Assembly (NCBI GenBank): GCA_963736525.1 | Contig: CAVTPF010000013.1 | Location: 124,001-188,000 of the forward strand | Reading direction: 5' to 3' | Source of the DNA: Bog-473 sp963736525 | Lineage (GTDB): Bacteria > Actinomycetota > Acidimicrobiia > Acidimicrobiales > RAAP-2 | Length of the DNA: 64,000 bases | Shown here: positions 7,731 through 16,177 of the stretch, piece by piece | How the letters are laid out: each line of letters opens with the position of its first letter | Numbering within the stretch: the stretch's first letter is position 1 | Program-made: the position numbers and the translations under genes | The notes under the pieces: model-generated | What the model was told of the DNA's origin: nothing | Seen by the model: the letters and a program-made list of their open reading frames with translations, nothing else | Database searches by the model: none

Positions 7731-8165
7731 TCAGACGGGCGCCGCGACGTTCCCGCGTGCCCGGTCCACCATGTCGGCCAGGGTGTACGACTGCAGGTGG
7801 GTGCGGATGGTCTCGCCCACATCGGCCCAGACGGCGAGCAGGACGCACTGGCCCTCGTGGTCGCAGGCACCGTTGGCGTGGGGCTCACCGAAGTCGCCGG
7901 CGGCGATGGGGCCGTCGACCGCCGAGACGATTTGGGCCAGGGATATCTCGTCAGGGGGGCGGGCCAGGACGTAACCGCCACCGACGCCCCGCTTGGAGCG
8001 GACGAGACCCGCCCCCTTCAGCGCCAGGAGGATCTGCTCGAGGTACGGCTGGGGCAGACCCGTGCGCTCTGCGATGTCACGGACCGAGGTCGGCGTCTCG
8101 GCGCCGTGGAGGGCGAGCGAGAGGAGTGCCCTGCTGGCGTAGTCGCCCCGTGTCGAAACCCTCAC
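7731..8165 (-). CDS. Rrf2 family transcriptional regulator
   Basis: Winged-helix DNA-binding protein of the Rrf2/IscR/NsrR family (144 residues). The helix-turn-helix is at about 27-60 (SVRDIAERTGLPQPYLEQIL) and the wing at SKRGVGGGY. The C-terminal cluster region keeps only two cysteines, CDHEGQC (C101, C107), matching IscR Cys98 and Cys104; the Cys92 position is not a cysteine, though a histidine lies one residue away. It may bind a [2Fe-2S] cluster with a non-cysteine ligand, or none. The GTG at 8165 is preferred because it sits 7 nt after a TAGCAT -10 box. It is divergently arranged with the phosphodiesterase gene. Confidence 0.88.
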   Translation of the reverse strand: MRVSTRGDYASRALLSLALHGAETPTSVRDIAERTGLPQPYLEQILLALKGAGLVRSKRGVGGGYVLARPPDEISLAQIVSAVDGPIAAGDFGEPHANGACDHEGQCVLLAVWADVGETIRTHLQSYTLADMVDRARGNVAAPV

Positions 8166-8172
8166 CCTGTGG

Positions 8173-8178
8173 ATGCTA
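8173..8178 (-). promoter_or_regulatory. Leaderless -10 box of the Rrf2 gene
   Basis: On the minus strand TAGCAT is 7 nt upstream of the GTG at 8165, with no ribosome-binding site. It decides the start over the longer upstream reading frame. Confidence 0.55.
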
Positions 8179-8214
8179 CCGGCCCCCACGCAGGTTTAGG
8201 GGGTGCCGGGGTCG

Positions 8215-8220
8215 TAGGGT
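8215..8220 (+). promoter_or_regulatory. Leaderless -10 box of the phosphodiesterase gene
   Basis: TAGGGT is 8 nt before the GTG at 8229. It lies 37 bp from the Rrf2 -10 box, so the two divergent promoters are close enough to share a regulator. Confidence 0.5.
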
Positions 8221-8228
8221 GTGCCTCC

Positions 8229-9419
8229 GTGAGCGACGGCGCGGCCGCCCAGATGACGGTGGCGGAGGCCCAGGAAGGGGTCGAGGGGGTCGGGCGCACG
8301 CCCGTGCCGCTCCTGCCGGACTGGGCCGGTCCGTGCCTGCACAAGGTGGTTCCCTCCCTCCTGGGCCACCTGGCGAACCCCGACGAGGCGGTGTTGCCGC
8401 CCTGGTTCCCGGAGGGGGTGGCCGAGGCCGCGCAGATCGTCCTCTTCGTCATCGACGGCCTGGGTGCGCAACAGCTGCAGGAGCGCCGGCAGCTGGCCCC
8501 CGTGCTGTCCGAAGCGGCGGGCGGATCGATCACGACCGTTGCCCCGAGCACGACCGCCTGCGCCCTCACCTCGCTCGTGACGGGGAAGGTGCCCGCCGAG
8601 CACGGCGTGGTCGGTTACCGGCTGGCACTCGGCGGTGAGGTCATGAACGTGCTGCAGTGGTCGCTCGAGGGCGCCGACGCCCGCATGCGCGTCCCCGCGC
8701 CGGTGTTCCAGCCGTTCCCTTCGTTCCCCGGGTCCAAGGGGCCCGTGCCGGTGGTCACCCGCCACGACTACGGGCCGACCGGGTTCACGGCGGCGCACCT
8801 GGGTCGGGTCGAGCTCAATCGCTGGCACACCCCGGCCGGCCTGGTCACTGCGGTTCGGGAGCTCACGGCGGCGGGTGCGCCGTTCGTCTACGCCTACTAC
8901 GAAGGCATCGACAAGGTGGCGCACGCCCGGGGGCTGGGCCAGTACTACGACGACGAGCTGCGTGCGGTGGACCGTCTCGTCGGTGACGTGCTCGACGTGC
9001 TTCCACCGGCAGCCTGCCTCGTCGTGACGGCCGACCACGGGCAGGTGGACGTCGGGGGTTCGGTCGAGGTGCTGGGTCCCGACATCATGAAGGACGTGAC
9101 GCTGATCAGCGGTGAGGGAAGGTTCCGCTGGCTGCACGTGCGTCCCGGTGCCGGGGCCGACGTCGCGCAGACGGCGTCGGAGCTCCATGGCGACGTGGCC
9201 TGGGTGAAGTCGAAAGAACAGGTCGTGACGGAGGGCTGGCTCGGGGGCGTGCCCTCCCCAGAGGTGGCGGCACGTCTGGGCGACGTGGTCCTCGTCCCGT
9301 TCGCCCCGACCGCGTTCCTCGATCCGGCCGACACGGGCGAGCTCCGCCTGCGAGCACGTCACGGGTCGCTGACCCCCGACGAGATGTTGATTCCCCTGCT
9401 CGGCTGGCGTCCCTCGTGA
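8229..9419 (+). CDS. Type I phosphodiesterase / nucleotide pyrophosphatase family protein
   Basis: Alkaline-phosphatase-superfamily metal hydrolase of 396 residues. Metal-binding Asp76 lies in VIDGLG and the nucleophilic threonine in PSTTA (108/109). Further metal ligands are in YYEGIDKVAHARG and TADHGQVD. Relatives hydrolyse nucleotide pyrophosphates, phosphodiesters or, in some cases, phosphonoacetate; the substrate is not evident here. No signal peptide is visible, so it is probably cytoplasmic. The GTG at 8229 is supported by the -10 box 8 nt upstream. The frame is open far upstream, but that part lies over the Rrf2 gene and is not coding. It is followed without a gap by bpa. Confidence 0.85.
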   Translation: MSDGAAAQMTVAEAQEGVEGVGRTPVPLLPDWAGPCLHKVVPSLLGHLANPDEAVLPPWFPEGVAEAAQIVLFVIDGLGAQQLQERRQLAPVLSEAAGGSITTVAPSTTACALTSLVTGKVPAEHGVVGYRLALGGEVMNVLQWSLEGADARMRVPAPVFQPFPSFPGSKGPVPVVTRHDYGPTGFTAAHLGRVELNRWHTPAGLVTAVRELTAAGAPFVYAYYEGIDKVAHARGLGQYYDDELRAVDRLVGDVLDVLPPAACLVVTADHGQVDVGGSVEVLGPDIMKDVTLISGEGRFRWLHVRPGAGADVAQTASELHGDVAWVKSKEQVVTEGWLGGVPSPEVAARLGDVVLVPFAPTAFLDPADTGELRLRARHGSLTPDEMLIPLLGWRPS

Positions 9420-9967
9420 TGGGGGGCGTCGTGGGTGACAACATGGGGACTGTGACTGACGGAACAGATGCGACGCCCCCCGAGAGCGACGCCGCCACGG
9501 GGTCCGGAGCCATTTCCCCGGACGAGGTCCTGGCGGGAGGGTCGCCGGACGGCGACGCGGAACAACGGACGACCGAGTCGGTCAACGAGCCGGCCAAGGT
9601 GCTCCGCATCGGCTCCATGGTGAAGACGCTGCTCGACGAGGTGCGGGCCGCGCCCCTCGACGAGAAGAGTCGGGTGCGCCTGCGGGAGATCTACGAGCAG
9701 TCGATCCGCGACCTCTCCCAGGGACTGTCACCCGACCTCGTTGCCGAGCTCGAACGGATGGCGCCGCCCTTCGACGCGGATGCGCCCAGTGACGCCGAGT
9801 TGCGGATCGCCCAGGCCCAGCTCGTCGGGTGGCTCGAGGGTCTCTTCCACGGGATCCAGGCCACGCTCATGTCGCAGCAGATGGCCGCCCGGGCGCAGCT
9901 CGAGGAGATGCGCCAGCGTGGCCTGCCGTCCGCCGGCGAGACGGGGCGGACCGGGGCCTACCTCTGA
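9416..9967 (+). CDS. bpa: Bacterial proteasome activator Bpa
   Basis: ATP-independent ring-shaped activator that opens the 20S proteasome gate and feeds in loosely folded proteins, as M. tuberculosis Bpa (Rv3780) does. The Bpa core spans about residues 57-165: EPAKVLRIGSMVKTLLDEVR, RAAPLDEKSR, SDAELRIAQAQLVGWLEGLF and MAARAQLEEMR. The C-terminus ends -GAYL, close to the mycobacterial GQYL tail that docks into the proteasome. The first ~55 residues are acidic and disordered. The GTG at 9416 overlaps the previous stop; the ATG at 9443 is equally plausible. The gene implies a 20S proteasome elsewhere in the genome. Confidence 0.92.
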   Translation: MMGGVVGDNMGTVTDGTDATPPESDAATGSGAISPDEVLAGGSPDGDAEQRTTESVNEPAKVLRIGSMVKTLLDEVRAAPLDEKSRVRLREIYEQSIRDLSQGLSPDLVAELERMAPPFDADAPSDAELRIAQAQLVGWLEGLFHGIQATLMSQQMAARAQLEEMRQRGLPSAGETGRTGAYL

Positions 9968-10012
9968 TCATGTGCGCACCATGAAGCGACCGGTCGAGCC
10001 GACGGACCCGAC

Positions 10013-10747
10013 GTGGGAGACGTGACGCCCGGGTCCGACGAGGTGGGCACGCCGGGTGGTGAGCCCGGGCCGACCGGGCCGCCCTCGTTTCCCGGCAACG
10101 CACCCCCGCCGCCACCGCCACCGCCGATGCCGCCGCCGGGACCGATGCCGGGCACCGGGGCCCCGGGGGGCGCCGGTGGGGGGCCACCGTCGTTCCCGAC
10201 CCGCACCGAGACCCCGTACCCGGCAGCGACCGGGTACGGGGGGGTTTACTCCCATACCGAGGCGGGTGCGCCGTACGCGTCCTGGGGCATCAGGGTGGGC
10301 GGCTACCTGATCGACCTCGTCATCTTCCTCGTCGTGCTCGTGATCTTCGTCCTGTTGTTCCGCCACAGCCACGCGCTCAACGTGCACCTCATGGCCAGGC
10401 GGGGGGCCCGCAGGCGGAGCTTCTCGTCGGTTCCCTTCCTGATCACCGGTGTCCTCTACGTCGTCTACGGCACGCTGTTGTGCGGGTCGACCCGGGGTCA
10501 GACGGTGGGCATGATGGCGGTTGGGGTGCGGGCCGTCCGCGACGAGACGTTCGGGGTGCTCGGGTACGGGCGGGCTCTTGGACGCGCCCTGTTCGAGGGC
10601 GTGCTCCGCCTCATCAACCTCCTCTTCTTCCTCCTCGGCCTCGTCTGGGTCCTCGACATGCTCTTCCCGCTCTGGGACAAGAAGAGGCAGACCCTTCATG
10701 ACAAGGTGGCAGGATCGGTCGTTCTCCGGGTCCGCCCCGCGGGCTAG
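10013..10747 (+). CDS. RDD family membrane protein with proline-rich N-terminus
   Basis: Integral membrane protein of 244 residues. A Pro/Gly-rich cytoplasmic tail (about 1-85, including a run of eight prolines) precedes the RDD domain. The domain has a hydrophobic helix at YLIDLVIFLVVLVIFVLLF, a second at about VPFLITGVLYVVYGTLL and a third at LINLLFFLLGLVWVLDMLF. TRGQTVGMMAVGVRAVRD and KKRQTLHDKVAGSVV are the conserved RDD-family segments. Function is unknown; relatives are often near secretion or stress genes. The GTG at 10013 is used; the GTG at 10022 with GGGAG just before it is an alternative. It ends 58 bp before dnaE. Confidence 0.82.
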   Translation: MGDVTPGSDEVGTPGGEPGPTGPPSFPGNAPPPPPPPPMPPPGPMPGTGAPGGAGGGPPSFPTRTETPYPAATGYGGVYSHTEAGAPYASWGIRVGGYLIDLVIFLVVLVIFVLLFRHSHALNVHLMARRGARRRSFSSVPFLITGVLYVVYGTLLCGSTRGQTVGMMAVGVRAVRDETFGVLGYGRALGRALFEGVLRLINLLFFLLGLVWVLDMLFPLWDKKRQTLHDKVAGSVVLRVRPAG

Positions 10748-10793
10748 ATTGCAGAGTCCCGGGGGAATCACACCGGTGTAAGTTCACGTGGCG

Positions 10794-10801
10794 AAAGGAG
10801 G
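10794..10801 (+). promoter_or_regulatory. Ribosome-binding site fixing the dnaE start
   Basis: AAAGGAGG ends 4 nt before the GTG at 10806, favouring it over the in-frame GTG at 10788. The shorter protein starts just ahead of the conserved FTHLHTHTEFSMLDG segment. Confidence 0.65.
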
Positions 10802-10805
10802 GCCG

Positions 10806-13800
10806 GTGTCGGAGCGGTCGTTTACGCATCTGCACACCCACACCGAGTTCTCCATGCTCGACGGTGCCGCGCGGGTCGGCGATCTCGTCGCCGCCGCCGT
10901 GGCCGACGGGCAGCCCGCGTTGGGCATCACCGACCACGGGAACATGTACGGGGTCCTCGACTTCTACAAGGCGTGCCGCGACCAGGGCGTGATCCCGATC
11001 ATCGGCACCGAGTCGTACATGGCCGGCGACTCCCGCTACGAGCGCCCCGTGCGACGGGGGAGGGTCGACGACACCGGCGGCGACGCCGAGGGCGGCCAGA
11101 AGCTCTACTACCACCTGACCCTCCTGGCCGAGACCGTCGAGGGCTACCGCAACTTGATGCAGCTGTCGTCGGCGGCGTATCTCGAGGGTTACTACTACAA
11201 GCCTCGGGTCGACTGGGAGCTCCTCGAACGCCACCACACCGGCCTCATCGCGACCACGGGTTGCCTGGGTGGCGTCGTGCTCCAGGCCCTGCTGTCCGGC
11301 GACGTCACGGAGGCGGAACGGCGGGCGGCCCGGCTGCAGGACATCTTCGGGAGGGACAACCTCTTCGTCGAGCTGCAGGACCACGGGATCGCGGACCAGC
11401 ACCGGACGAACCCTCAACTCATAGAGATCGCCCGCCGTCTCGACGCGCCCCTGCTGGCCACCAACGACAGCCACTACACGCACCGCGAGGACGCGGTGGC
11501 GCACGACGCGCTCCTGTGCGTGCAGACGGGAGCGCTCCTCTCCGACACGAACCGCTTCAAGTTCGAGGGCACCGAGCACTACCTCAAGTCGGCCGCCGAA
11601 ATGCGCCTCCTCTTCAGAGATGTCCCCGAGGCGTGTGACAACACGCTGCTCATCGCCGAGCGAGCCGACGTCCAGATCGAGCTCGGCAAGCCGAGCCTGC
11701 CGGAGTTCCCCGTGCCGGAGCGGTTCAGCGGCGAGACCTACGAGGAGCGCGCGCTGGCCTACCTGCGCGACCTGACCATGGAGGGGGCACGACAGCGGTA
11801 CGGCTCGTCGGTGCCGCCCGAGGTGGAGGACCGTCTGGACTACGAGCTGGGCGTCATCGGCAACATGGGCTTCGCGGCCTACTTCCTCGTCGTGTGGGAC
11901 CTGATCCGTTTCGCCCGTGAGTCGGGCATCCGCGTCGGACCGGGGCGGGGGTCGGCGGCGGGCTGCTGCGTGGCCTACTGCCTCCGCATCGTCGACCTCG
12001 ATCCCATCCGCTACGACCTCCTCTTCGAGCGCTTCTTGAACCCCGGCCGCAAGCAGATGCCCGACATCGACATGGACTTCGACGAGCGCTACCGCGCCGA
12101 CGTGATGCGCTATGCGGCGGAGAAGTACGGGAGCGACCGGGTGGCCCAGGTCATCACCTTCTCGACGATCAAGGCGCGGGCGGCCGTGCGCGACGCCGCC
12201 CGGGTGCTCGGCAAGACCTACGCCGTGGGTGACCGCATCGCCAAGGCGATGCCGCCGCTCATCATGGGCCGCGACACCCCGCTCCGGGCCTGTCTCACCA
12301 AGACGGAAGGACACGAGGACGGGTACGCGTCCGCCGGCGAGCTGCGGGCCATGCACGAGAGCGACCCCGACGCCAAAGAGGTCATCGACGTCGCGCTCGG
12401 CCTCGAGGGGCTCCGCCGCCAGGACGGGATCCACGCCGCCGCCGTGGTGATCTCGCGTGATCCCCTGACGGACTACCTCCCGATTCAGCGCAAGCCTGAT
12501 GCCGGAGGGAACCCCGAGGACGCGCCCATCGTCACCCAGTACGAAATGCACGGCGTCGAGGACCTCGGCCTGCTGAAGATGGACTTCCTGGGGCTGCGCA
12601 ACCTCTCGGTGATGGAACGCACCCTCGACCTGGTCGAGGCCGCGACGGGCGAACGTCCCGCCATCGACAACGTGGACCTGGCGGACGAGCCGACGCTCGA
12701 GATGTTGCGCCGAGCCGAGTCGGTGGGCGTGTTCCAGTTGGAGGGCGGCGCGATGCGCCAGACCCTGCGCTCCCTGGCGCCCACGAGCTTCGACGACGTG
12801 GCAGCGCTCGTGGCCCTCTACCGGCCGGGGCCCATGGCCGCCAACATGCACCGCGACTATCCGGAGTTGAAGAACGGCCGGAAGGCGCTCACCTATCTGC
12901 ACCCGGACATCGAGCCCATCCTGAAGGACACCTACGGACTGATGCTGTACCAGGAGTCCGTGATGCGGGTGGCCCAGAAGTTCGCCGGGTACTCGCTCGA
13001 GGAGGCGGACAACCTCCGCAAGGCGTGCGGCAAGAAGATCCGGGCCATGATCGCCGCCGAGCGCGAGAAGTTCGTCGCCGGCTGTGTCGCACAGGGCTAC
13101 GGCGAGGAACTGGGCACGCAGCTCTTCGACATCATCGAGCCGTTCGCCGACTACGCCTTCAACAAATCGCACTCCTACGGCTACGGATTGGTGGCGTACC
13201 AAACGGCCTGGCTCAAGGCGCACCATCCGGTGGAGTACATGGCCGCCCTCTTGACCTCTGTCAAGGACAACAAGGACAAGACGGCCGTGTACCTGGCCGA
13301 GTGCCGCTCCATGGGCATCGACGTGCTCGTGCCCGACGTCAACCGCTCGGTTGCGGAGTTCGCGCCGGACCGCAGCGGGGACCGCAGCGGCCCGGCGATC
13401 GTCTTCGGCCTCGCCGCGGTACGCAACGTGGGGGAGAGCCTGGTGGAGCGGATCGTGGCCGAGCGCAGGACCGGCGGGCCCTACGCCGACATCTTCGACT
13501 TCTGCCAGCGCGTCGACCCGGTGGTCCTCAACAAGCGGACCATGGAGTCGCTGGTGAAGGCCGGGGCGTTCGACTCCCTCGGACACTCCCGGCAGGGCCT
13601 CTGCCTCGTCCTCGAGAGCATCGTGGACCGCACCCTCGAGCGCCGCAGGGAGCACGACCTCGGGATCACCTCGCTCTTTGCCGCGTTCGAAGAGGAGCAG
13701 AGCGATCCCGGCTGGGGCGCGGTGAAGGTGGCCATTCCGGACACCGAATTCGACAAGGGGCAGCGGCTGGCCTTCGAGAAGGAGATGCTGGGCCTCTACG

Positions 13801-14375
13801 TCAGCGACCACCCGTTGATGGGTTTCGAGGCCGCCTTGTCCCGGTACACGGACTGCACGCTGTCGGACATGCGGGAGGAGGATCCCACCGCGGAACGGGC
13901 TCCCGTGCGCACGGTGGGAGGAGTGGTGACCGACCTGCGCCGGTCCTACACGAAGAAGGGCGACCTCATGGCCCGCTTCGTGCTCGAGGACCTGCAGGCG
14001 GCCATGGAGGTCTTCGTGTTCCCGAAGACGATGGCCGAGTACGGCGCCCTGATCGAGAACGATGCGATCGTCGTCGTGAAGGGACGGCTCGACACCCGGG
14101 AGGAAGAGCCCAAGATCGTCTGCATGGAGGTCTCCCGCCCCATCCTCGAGCGAGGGCAGGAGGATCTCCACATCACCCTGCCGCTGGGCGTCCTGACGGA
14201 GGCCAAGGTCGACGGACTGAAGGAGGTCCTGAGCGGGCACCCGGGCCAGTCACCGGTGCTGCTCCATGTCGGGGCCAAGGTCCTCCGACTCCCCCCCGAG
14301 TTCAACGTCGACTGCCGCAACGGGCTCGTGGGCGAGCTCAAGCGGTTGCTCGGGCAGACTGCCGTCCTGTCCTGA
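10806..14375 (+). CDS. dnaE: DNA polymerase III alpha subunit DnaE
   Basis: Replicative polymerase catalytic subunit (1189 residues). The N-terminal PHP domain begins FTHLHTHTEFSMLDG. The polymerase core carries the catalytic aspartates in PDIDMDFDERYR, with GRGSAAGCC upstream and LLKMDFLGLRNL in the palm/fingers. The helix-hairpin-helix region and an OB-fold (RTVGGVVTDLRRSYTKKGD) follow near residues ~1030-1120, and a C-terminal tail ends the protein. Length fits actinobacterial DnaE1. The GTG at 10806 is preferred for its ribosome-binding site; starting at 10788 would add six residues. No other replication gene is adjacent, and it appears to be a monocistronic unit. Confidence 0.97.
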   Translation: MSERSFTHLHTHTEFSMLDGAARVGDLVAAAVADGQPALGITDHGNMYGVLDFYKACRDQGVIPIIGTESYMAGDSRYERPVRRGRVDDTGGDAEGGQKLYYHLTLLAETVEGYRNLMQLSSAAYLEGYYYKPRVDWELLERHHTGLIATTGCLGGVVLQALLSGDVTEAERRAARLQDIFGRDNLFVELQDHGIADQHRTNPQLIEIARRLDAPLLATNDSHYTHREDAVAHDALLCVQTGALLSDTNRFKFEGTEHYLKSAAEMRLLFRDVPEACDNTLLIAERADVQIELGKPSLPEFPVPERFSGETYEERALAYLRDLTMEGARQRYGSSVPPEVEDRLDYELGVIGNMGFAAYFLVVWDLIRFARESGIRVGPGRGSAAGCCVAYCLRIVDLDPIRYDLLFERFLNPGRKQMPDIDMDFDERYRADVMRYAAEKYGSDRVAQVITFSTIKARAAVRDAARVLGKTYAVGDRIAKAMPPLIMGRDTPLRACLTKTEGHEDGYASAGELRAMHESDPDAKEVIDVALGLEGLRRQDGIHAAAVVISRDPLTDYLPIQRKPDAGGNPEDAPIVTQYEMHGVEDLGLLKMDFLGLRNLSVMERTLDLVEAATGERPAIDNVDLADEPTLEMLRRAESVGVFQLEGGAMRQTLRSLAPTSFDDVAALVALYRPGPMAANMHRDYPELKNGRKALTYLHPDIEPILKDTYGLMLYQESVMRVAQKFAGYSLEEADNLRKACGKKIRAMIAAEREKFVAGCVAQGYGEELGTQLFDIIEPFADYAFNKSHSYGYGLVAYQTAWLKAHHPVEYMAALLTSVKDNKDKTAVYLAECRSMGIDVLVPDVNRSVAEFAPDRSGDRSGPAIVFGLAAVRNVGESLVERIVAERRTGGPYADIFDFCQRVDPVVLNKRTMESLVKAGAFDSLGHSRQGLCLVLESIVDRTLERRREHDLGITSLFAAFEEEQSDPGWGAVKVAIPDTEFDKGQRLAFEKEMLGLYVSDHPLMGFEAALSRYTDCTLSDMREEDPTAERAPVRTVGGVVTDLRRSYTKKGDLMARFVLEDLQAAMEVFVFPKTMAEYGALIENDAIVVVKGRLDTREEEPKIVCMEVSRPILERGQEDLHITLPLGVLTEAKVDGLKEVLSGHPGQSPVLLHVGAKVLRLPPEFNVDCRNGLVGELKRLLGQTAVLS

Positions 14376-14488
14376 AGGGCTGACGCGGACTCATAATTCG
14401 TCTCTGAGCTGGTATGACGGACTTGGTAACCGGCGGTATCGGCCCGTCCTCGCCTTCCGGCGGTTGGGAACGCAGCGGGCGCAGCCAG

Positions 14489-14494
14489 TAGACT
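14489..14494 (+). promoter_or_regulatory. Leaderless -10 box at 14501 gene
   Basis: TAGACT is 6 nt upstream of the ATG at 14501. TTGGGA at 14464-14469 could be a weak -35 with a long 19-bp spacer. Confidence 0.55.
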
Positions 14495-14500
14495 CAACCC

Positions 14501-15172
14501 ATGCCGATCGTAGTGAGCACCAAGGATTGCACTGCGCTCAGCGACGCTGAGCTCGTCGAAATGGCGGATCTGTGTGCGGATCGCCCGCCTGGTTACGACA
14601 TCGGTTTTCTCTCCAAGGAGCGCGAGGCCTGGGTGCTCGTCACCCAGGCCCGTGAGGGCAACAAGCTCCGGGGCTACTCGTTCTGCACCCTCGAGCGCAT
14701 CGGGGGGACGCCATCGCTGCTGGTCGGGCTCGCTCTCGTTGACCGCACCTCACGCGCCGAGGCTGCCCTGAAGGGGATCATGACGGACCAGTACCGACGT
14801 GCCCTCCTGGCCTTCCCCGACGAGGACGTCCTCCTCGGTACGCGACTGCTGTCGCCCGAAGGCTTCCGGGCCTTCAGCGGCCTGCAGGACGTGGTGCCCT
14901 TCCCGGACCACAAGTCGTCGGGCGAGGAGAGGGCCTGGGCTCGGCGCCTGTCGAAGCGTTTCGGCTGCGAGAGCCGGCTCGACGACCGCACGTTCGTGCT
15001 GAAGGGTGACGGCTCAGTGGCCGGCGGCCTGGACTTCTTCGCACCCAAGGTGAAGATCCCGGCGGGCGTCGAGACCCACTTCGACGGGTTCGACGCCGAC
15101 AAGGGCGACCGCCTCGTGGCGTTCGGCTGGGCCATGGCCGAGGACCTGGCGGGGGGCAAGCTCGGCCGCTGA
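14501..15172 (+). CDS. Conserved protein of unknown function, possibly acyltransferase-like fold
   Basis: I do not recognise this 223-residue protein. It is soluble, with no signal peptide or membrane helix. The first ~130 residues (ALSDAELVEMADLC, EAWVLVTQ, GYSFCTLERIGGTPSLLVGLA, RAEAALKGIMTDQYRRAL) have an alternating strand/helix pattern reminiscent of GNAT-type folds, but the acetyl-CoA loop is not clear. The C-terminal part is rich in Asp and Gly (FDGFDADKGDRLVAFGWAMAEDL). A leaderless promoter with TAGACT drives it. It is convergent with another unknown gene at 15311, with a GC hairpin between them. Codon use matches its neighbours. Confidence 0.75.
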   Translation: MPIVVSTKDCTALSDAELVEMADLCADRPPGYDIGFLSKEREAWVLVTQAREGNKLRGYSFCTLERIGGTPSLLVGLALVDRTSRAEAALKGIMTDQYRRALLAFPDEDVLLGTRLLSPEGFRAFSGLQDVVPFPDHKSSGEERAWARRLSKRFGCESRLDDRTFVLKGDGSVAGGLDFFAPKVKIPAGVETHFDGFDADKGDRLVAFGWAMAEDLAGGKLGR

Positions 15173-15256
15173 CCGGGCCCCCACGGCCAGGCGCTCGCTC
15201 AAGGCCCGAGGAGGCCCAGCAGAGGCCACGGTGGCAGTCCACGTCGTCCCAGGAGC

Positions 15257-15278
15257 CCGGACGGCCCAGGGCGTCCGG
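15257..15278. terminator. GC hairpin between convergent genes
   Basis: CCGGACG and CGTCCGG form a 7-bp stem with an 8-nt loop in the 138-bp gap between two convergent stops. There is no U-tract, so it is a candidate bidirectional terminator only. Confidence 0.35.
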
Positions 15279-15310
15279 TTCGATGCCGCCCCCGTCGGCC
15301 CTCGACCCGC

Positions 15311-16177
15311 TCAGCCCTTGGGCAAGACCGCCGCGCACACCTTGTAGCAGTGGCCGTCCCGGGGAGGGCTGACCGTCACCAGGAGGTACTGCGGCTCGAA
15401 CCCGAGCGCAGTGGAGAGGCTCTTCCCGCTCAGGCGCTCGCGGCGGGCTGCGTCAAGGGCACGGGCGGCGTTGCGGTCCTCGACGGGGAGCCAGACGTCG
15501 TCCCGGTCCCACCCGAAGCGCACCCAGGTGGTGCCGTCGGCCTGCCGCCTGATCAGCTGGGGCCGCCGGGTGGGCTCGATGAGCGCCACCGACGGCCGGA
15601 ATCCCCTGAACTCCCAATAGGGCGCAGAGGGCCCGGGGAAGCCGAGCAGCGGACCGTCGGGTGAGGCCACGAGGCGCCGCAGGAGCTTGCGCAGGTGACG
15701 GCCGCGCAGCGTGCCGACGTGGCGGGGCAGGTCGGCCACCGTCGTTGCCTCCGGCTGGGCCAGGTCGTCGCGCTCGGGATCGGCGGCGAGGGTCACCTCG
15801 ACGACGTCGAAGGTGCTGATGTCGGGCTCGTGCCCTTCGGGCCAGGGCACGCGTACGCGCATGACGGTCCGCGTCGCAAGATCGACGACGGTCGTGTCCT
15901 CCTTGGTGGAGGAGAGGACGAGCAGGTGCAGGGTGGAACCGGCCGCAGTCGGCACCCGTTCCTTGCGTCGGGCCGAGCGCTTGAGCAGGCGTGTGGGATC
16001 GGTGGCTTCCTTCGATCTGCGGCTCGTGGCGGAGGATCTGGTGCCCGTCTTGGACCCGGTGCCGTTGGTCGTGCCGCCCGCGGCCGCGCTCCCGAGCTCC
16101 TCCTCGCTTCCGACGTCGCCACCGTCCACCCTCCCATTGCCATTCCCGGCCGAGGGATCGACGACCCGCTCACTCAT
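15311..16177 (-). CDS. Conserved protein of unknown function
   Basis: I do not recognise this 288-residue protein. The first ~65 residues are a Gly/Ser/Thr-rich disordered segment, followed by a basic stretch (LLKRSARRKERV). The C-terminal ~200 residues look globular, with alternating strands (HLLVLSSTKEDTTVVDLAT, FDVVEVTLAADPE) and a Trp/aromatic-rich part (APYWEFRGFRPSVALI, TTWVRFGWDRDDVWL). No catalytic signature is visible. The ATG at 16177 overlaps the stop of the upstream DUF255 gene as ATGA, so the two are probably co-translated; the longer frame reaching 16237 lies inside that gene. Association with a thioredoxin-like protein is the only functional hint. Confidence 0.72.
   Translation of the reverse strand: MSERVVDPSAGNGNGRVDGGDVGSEEELGSAAAGGTTNGTGSKTGTRSSATSRRSKEATDPTRLLKRSARRKERVPTAAGSTLHLLVLSSTKEDTTVVDLATRTVMRVRVPWPEGHEPDISTFDVVEVTLAADPERDDLAQPEATTVADLPRHVGTLRGRHLRKLLRRLVASPDGPLLGFPGPSAPYWEFRGFRPSVALIEPTRRPQLIRRQADGTTWVRFGWDRDDVWLPVEDRNAARALDAARRERLSGKSLSTALGFEPQYLLVTVSPPRDGHCYKVCAAVLPKG

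Noticed and set aside
10749..10784. TTGCAG and TAAGTT as a dnaE promoter
   Set aside because: The 24-bp spacer is too long; TAAGTT alone may act as a -10 but support is weak.
10614..14240. A 1208-codon open frame antisense to dnaE
   Set aside because: High-GC codon bias leaves the reverse strand stop-poor. Composition (His/Arg/Leu/Val/Gly-rich, no family motif) is typical of such shadows, and dnaE is unmistakable on the plus strand.
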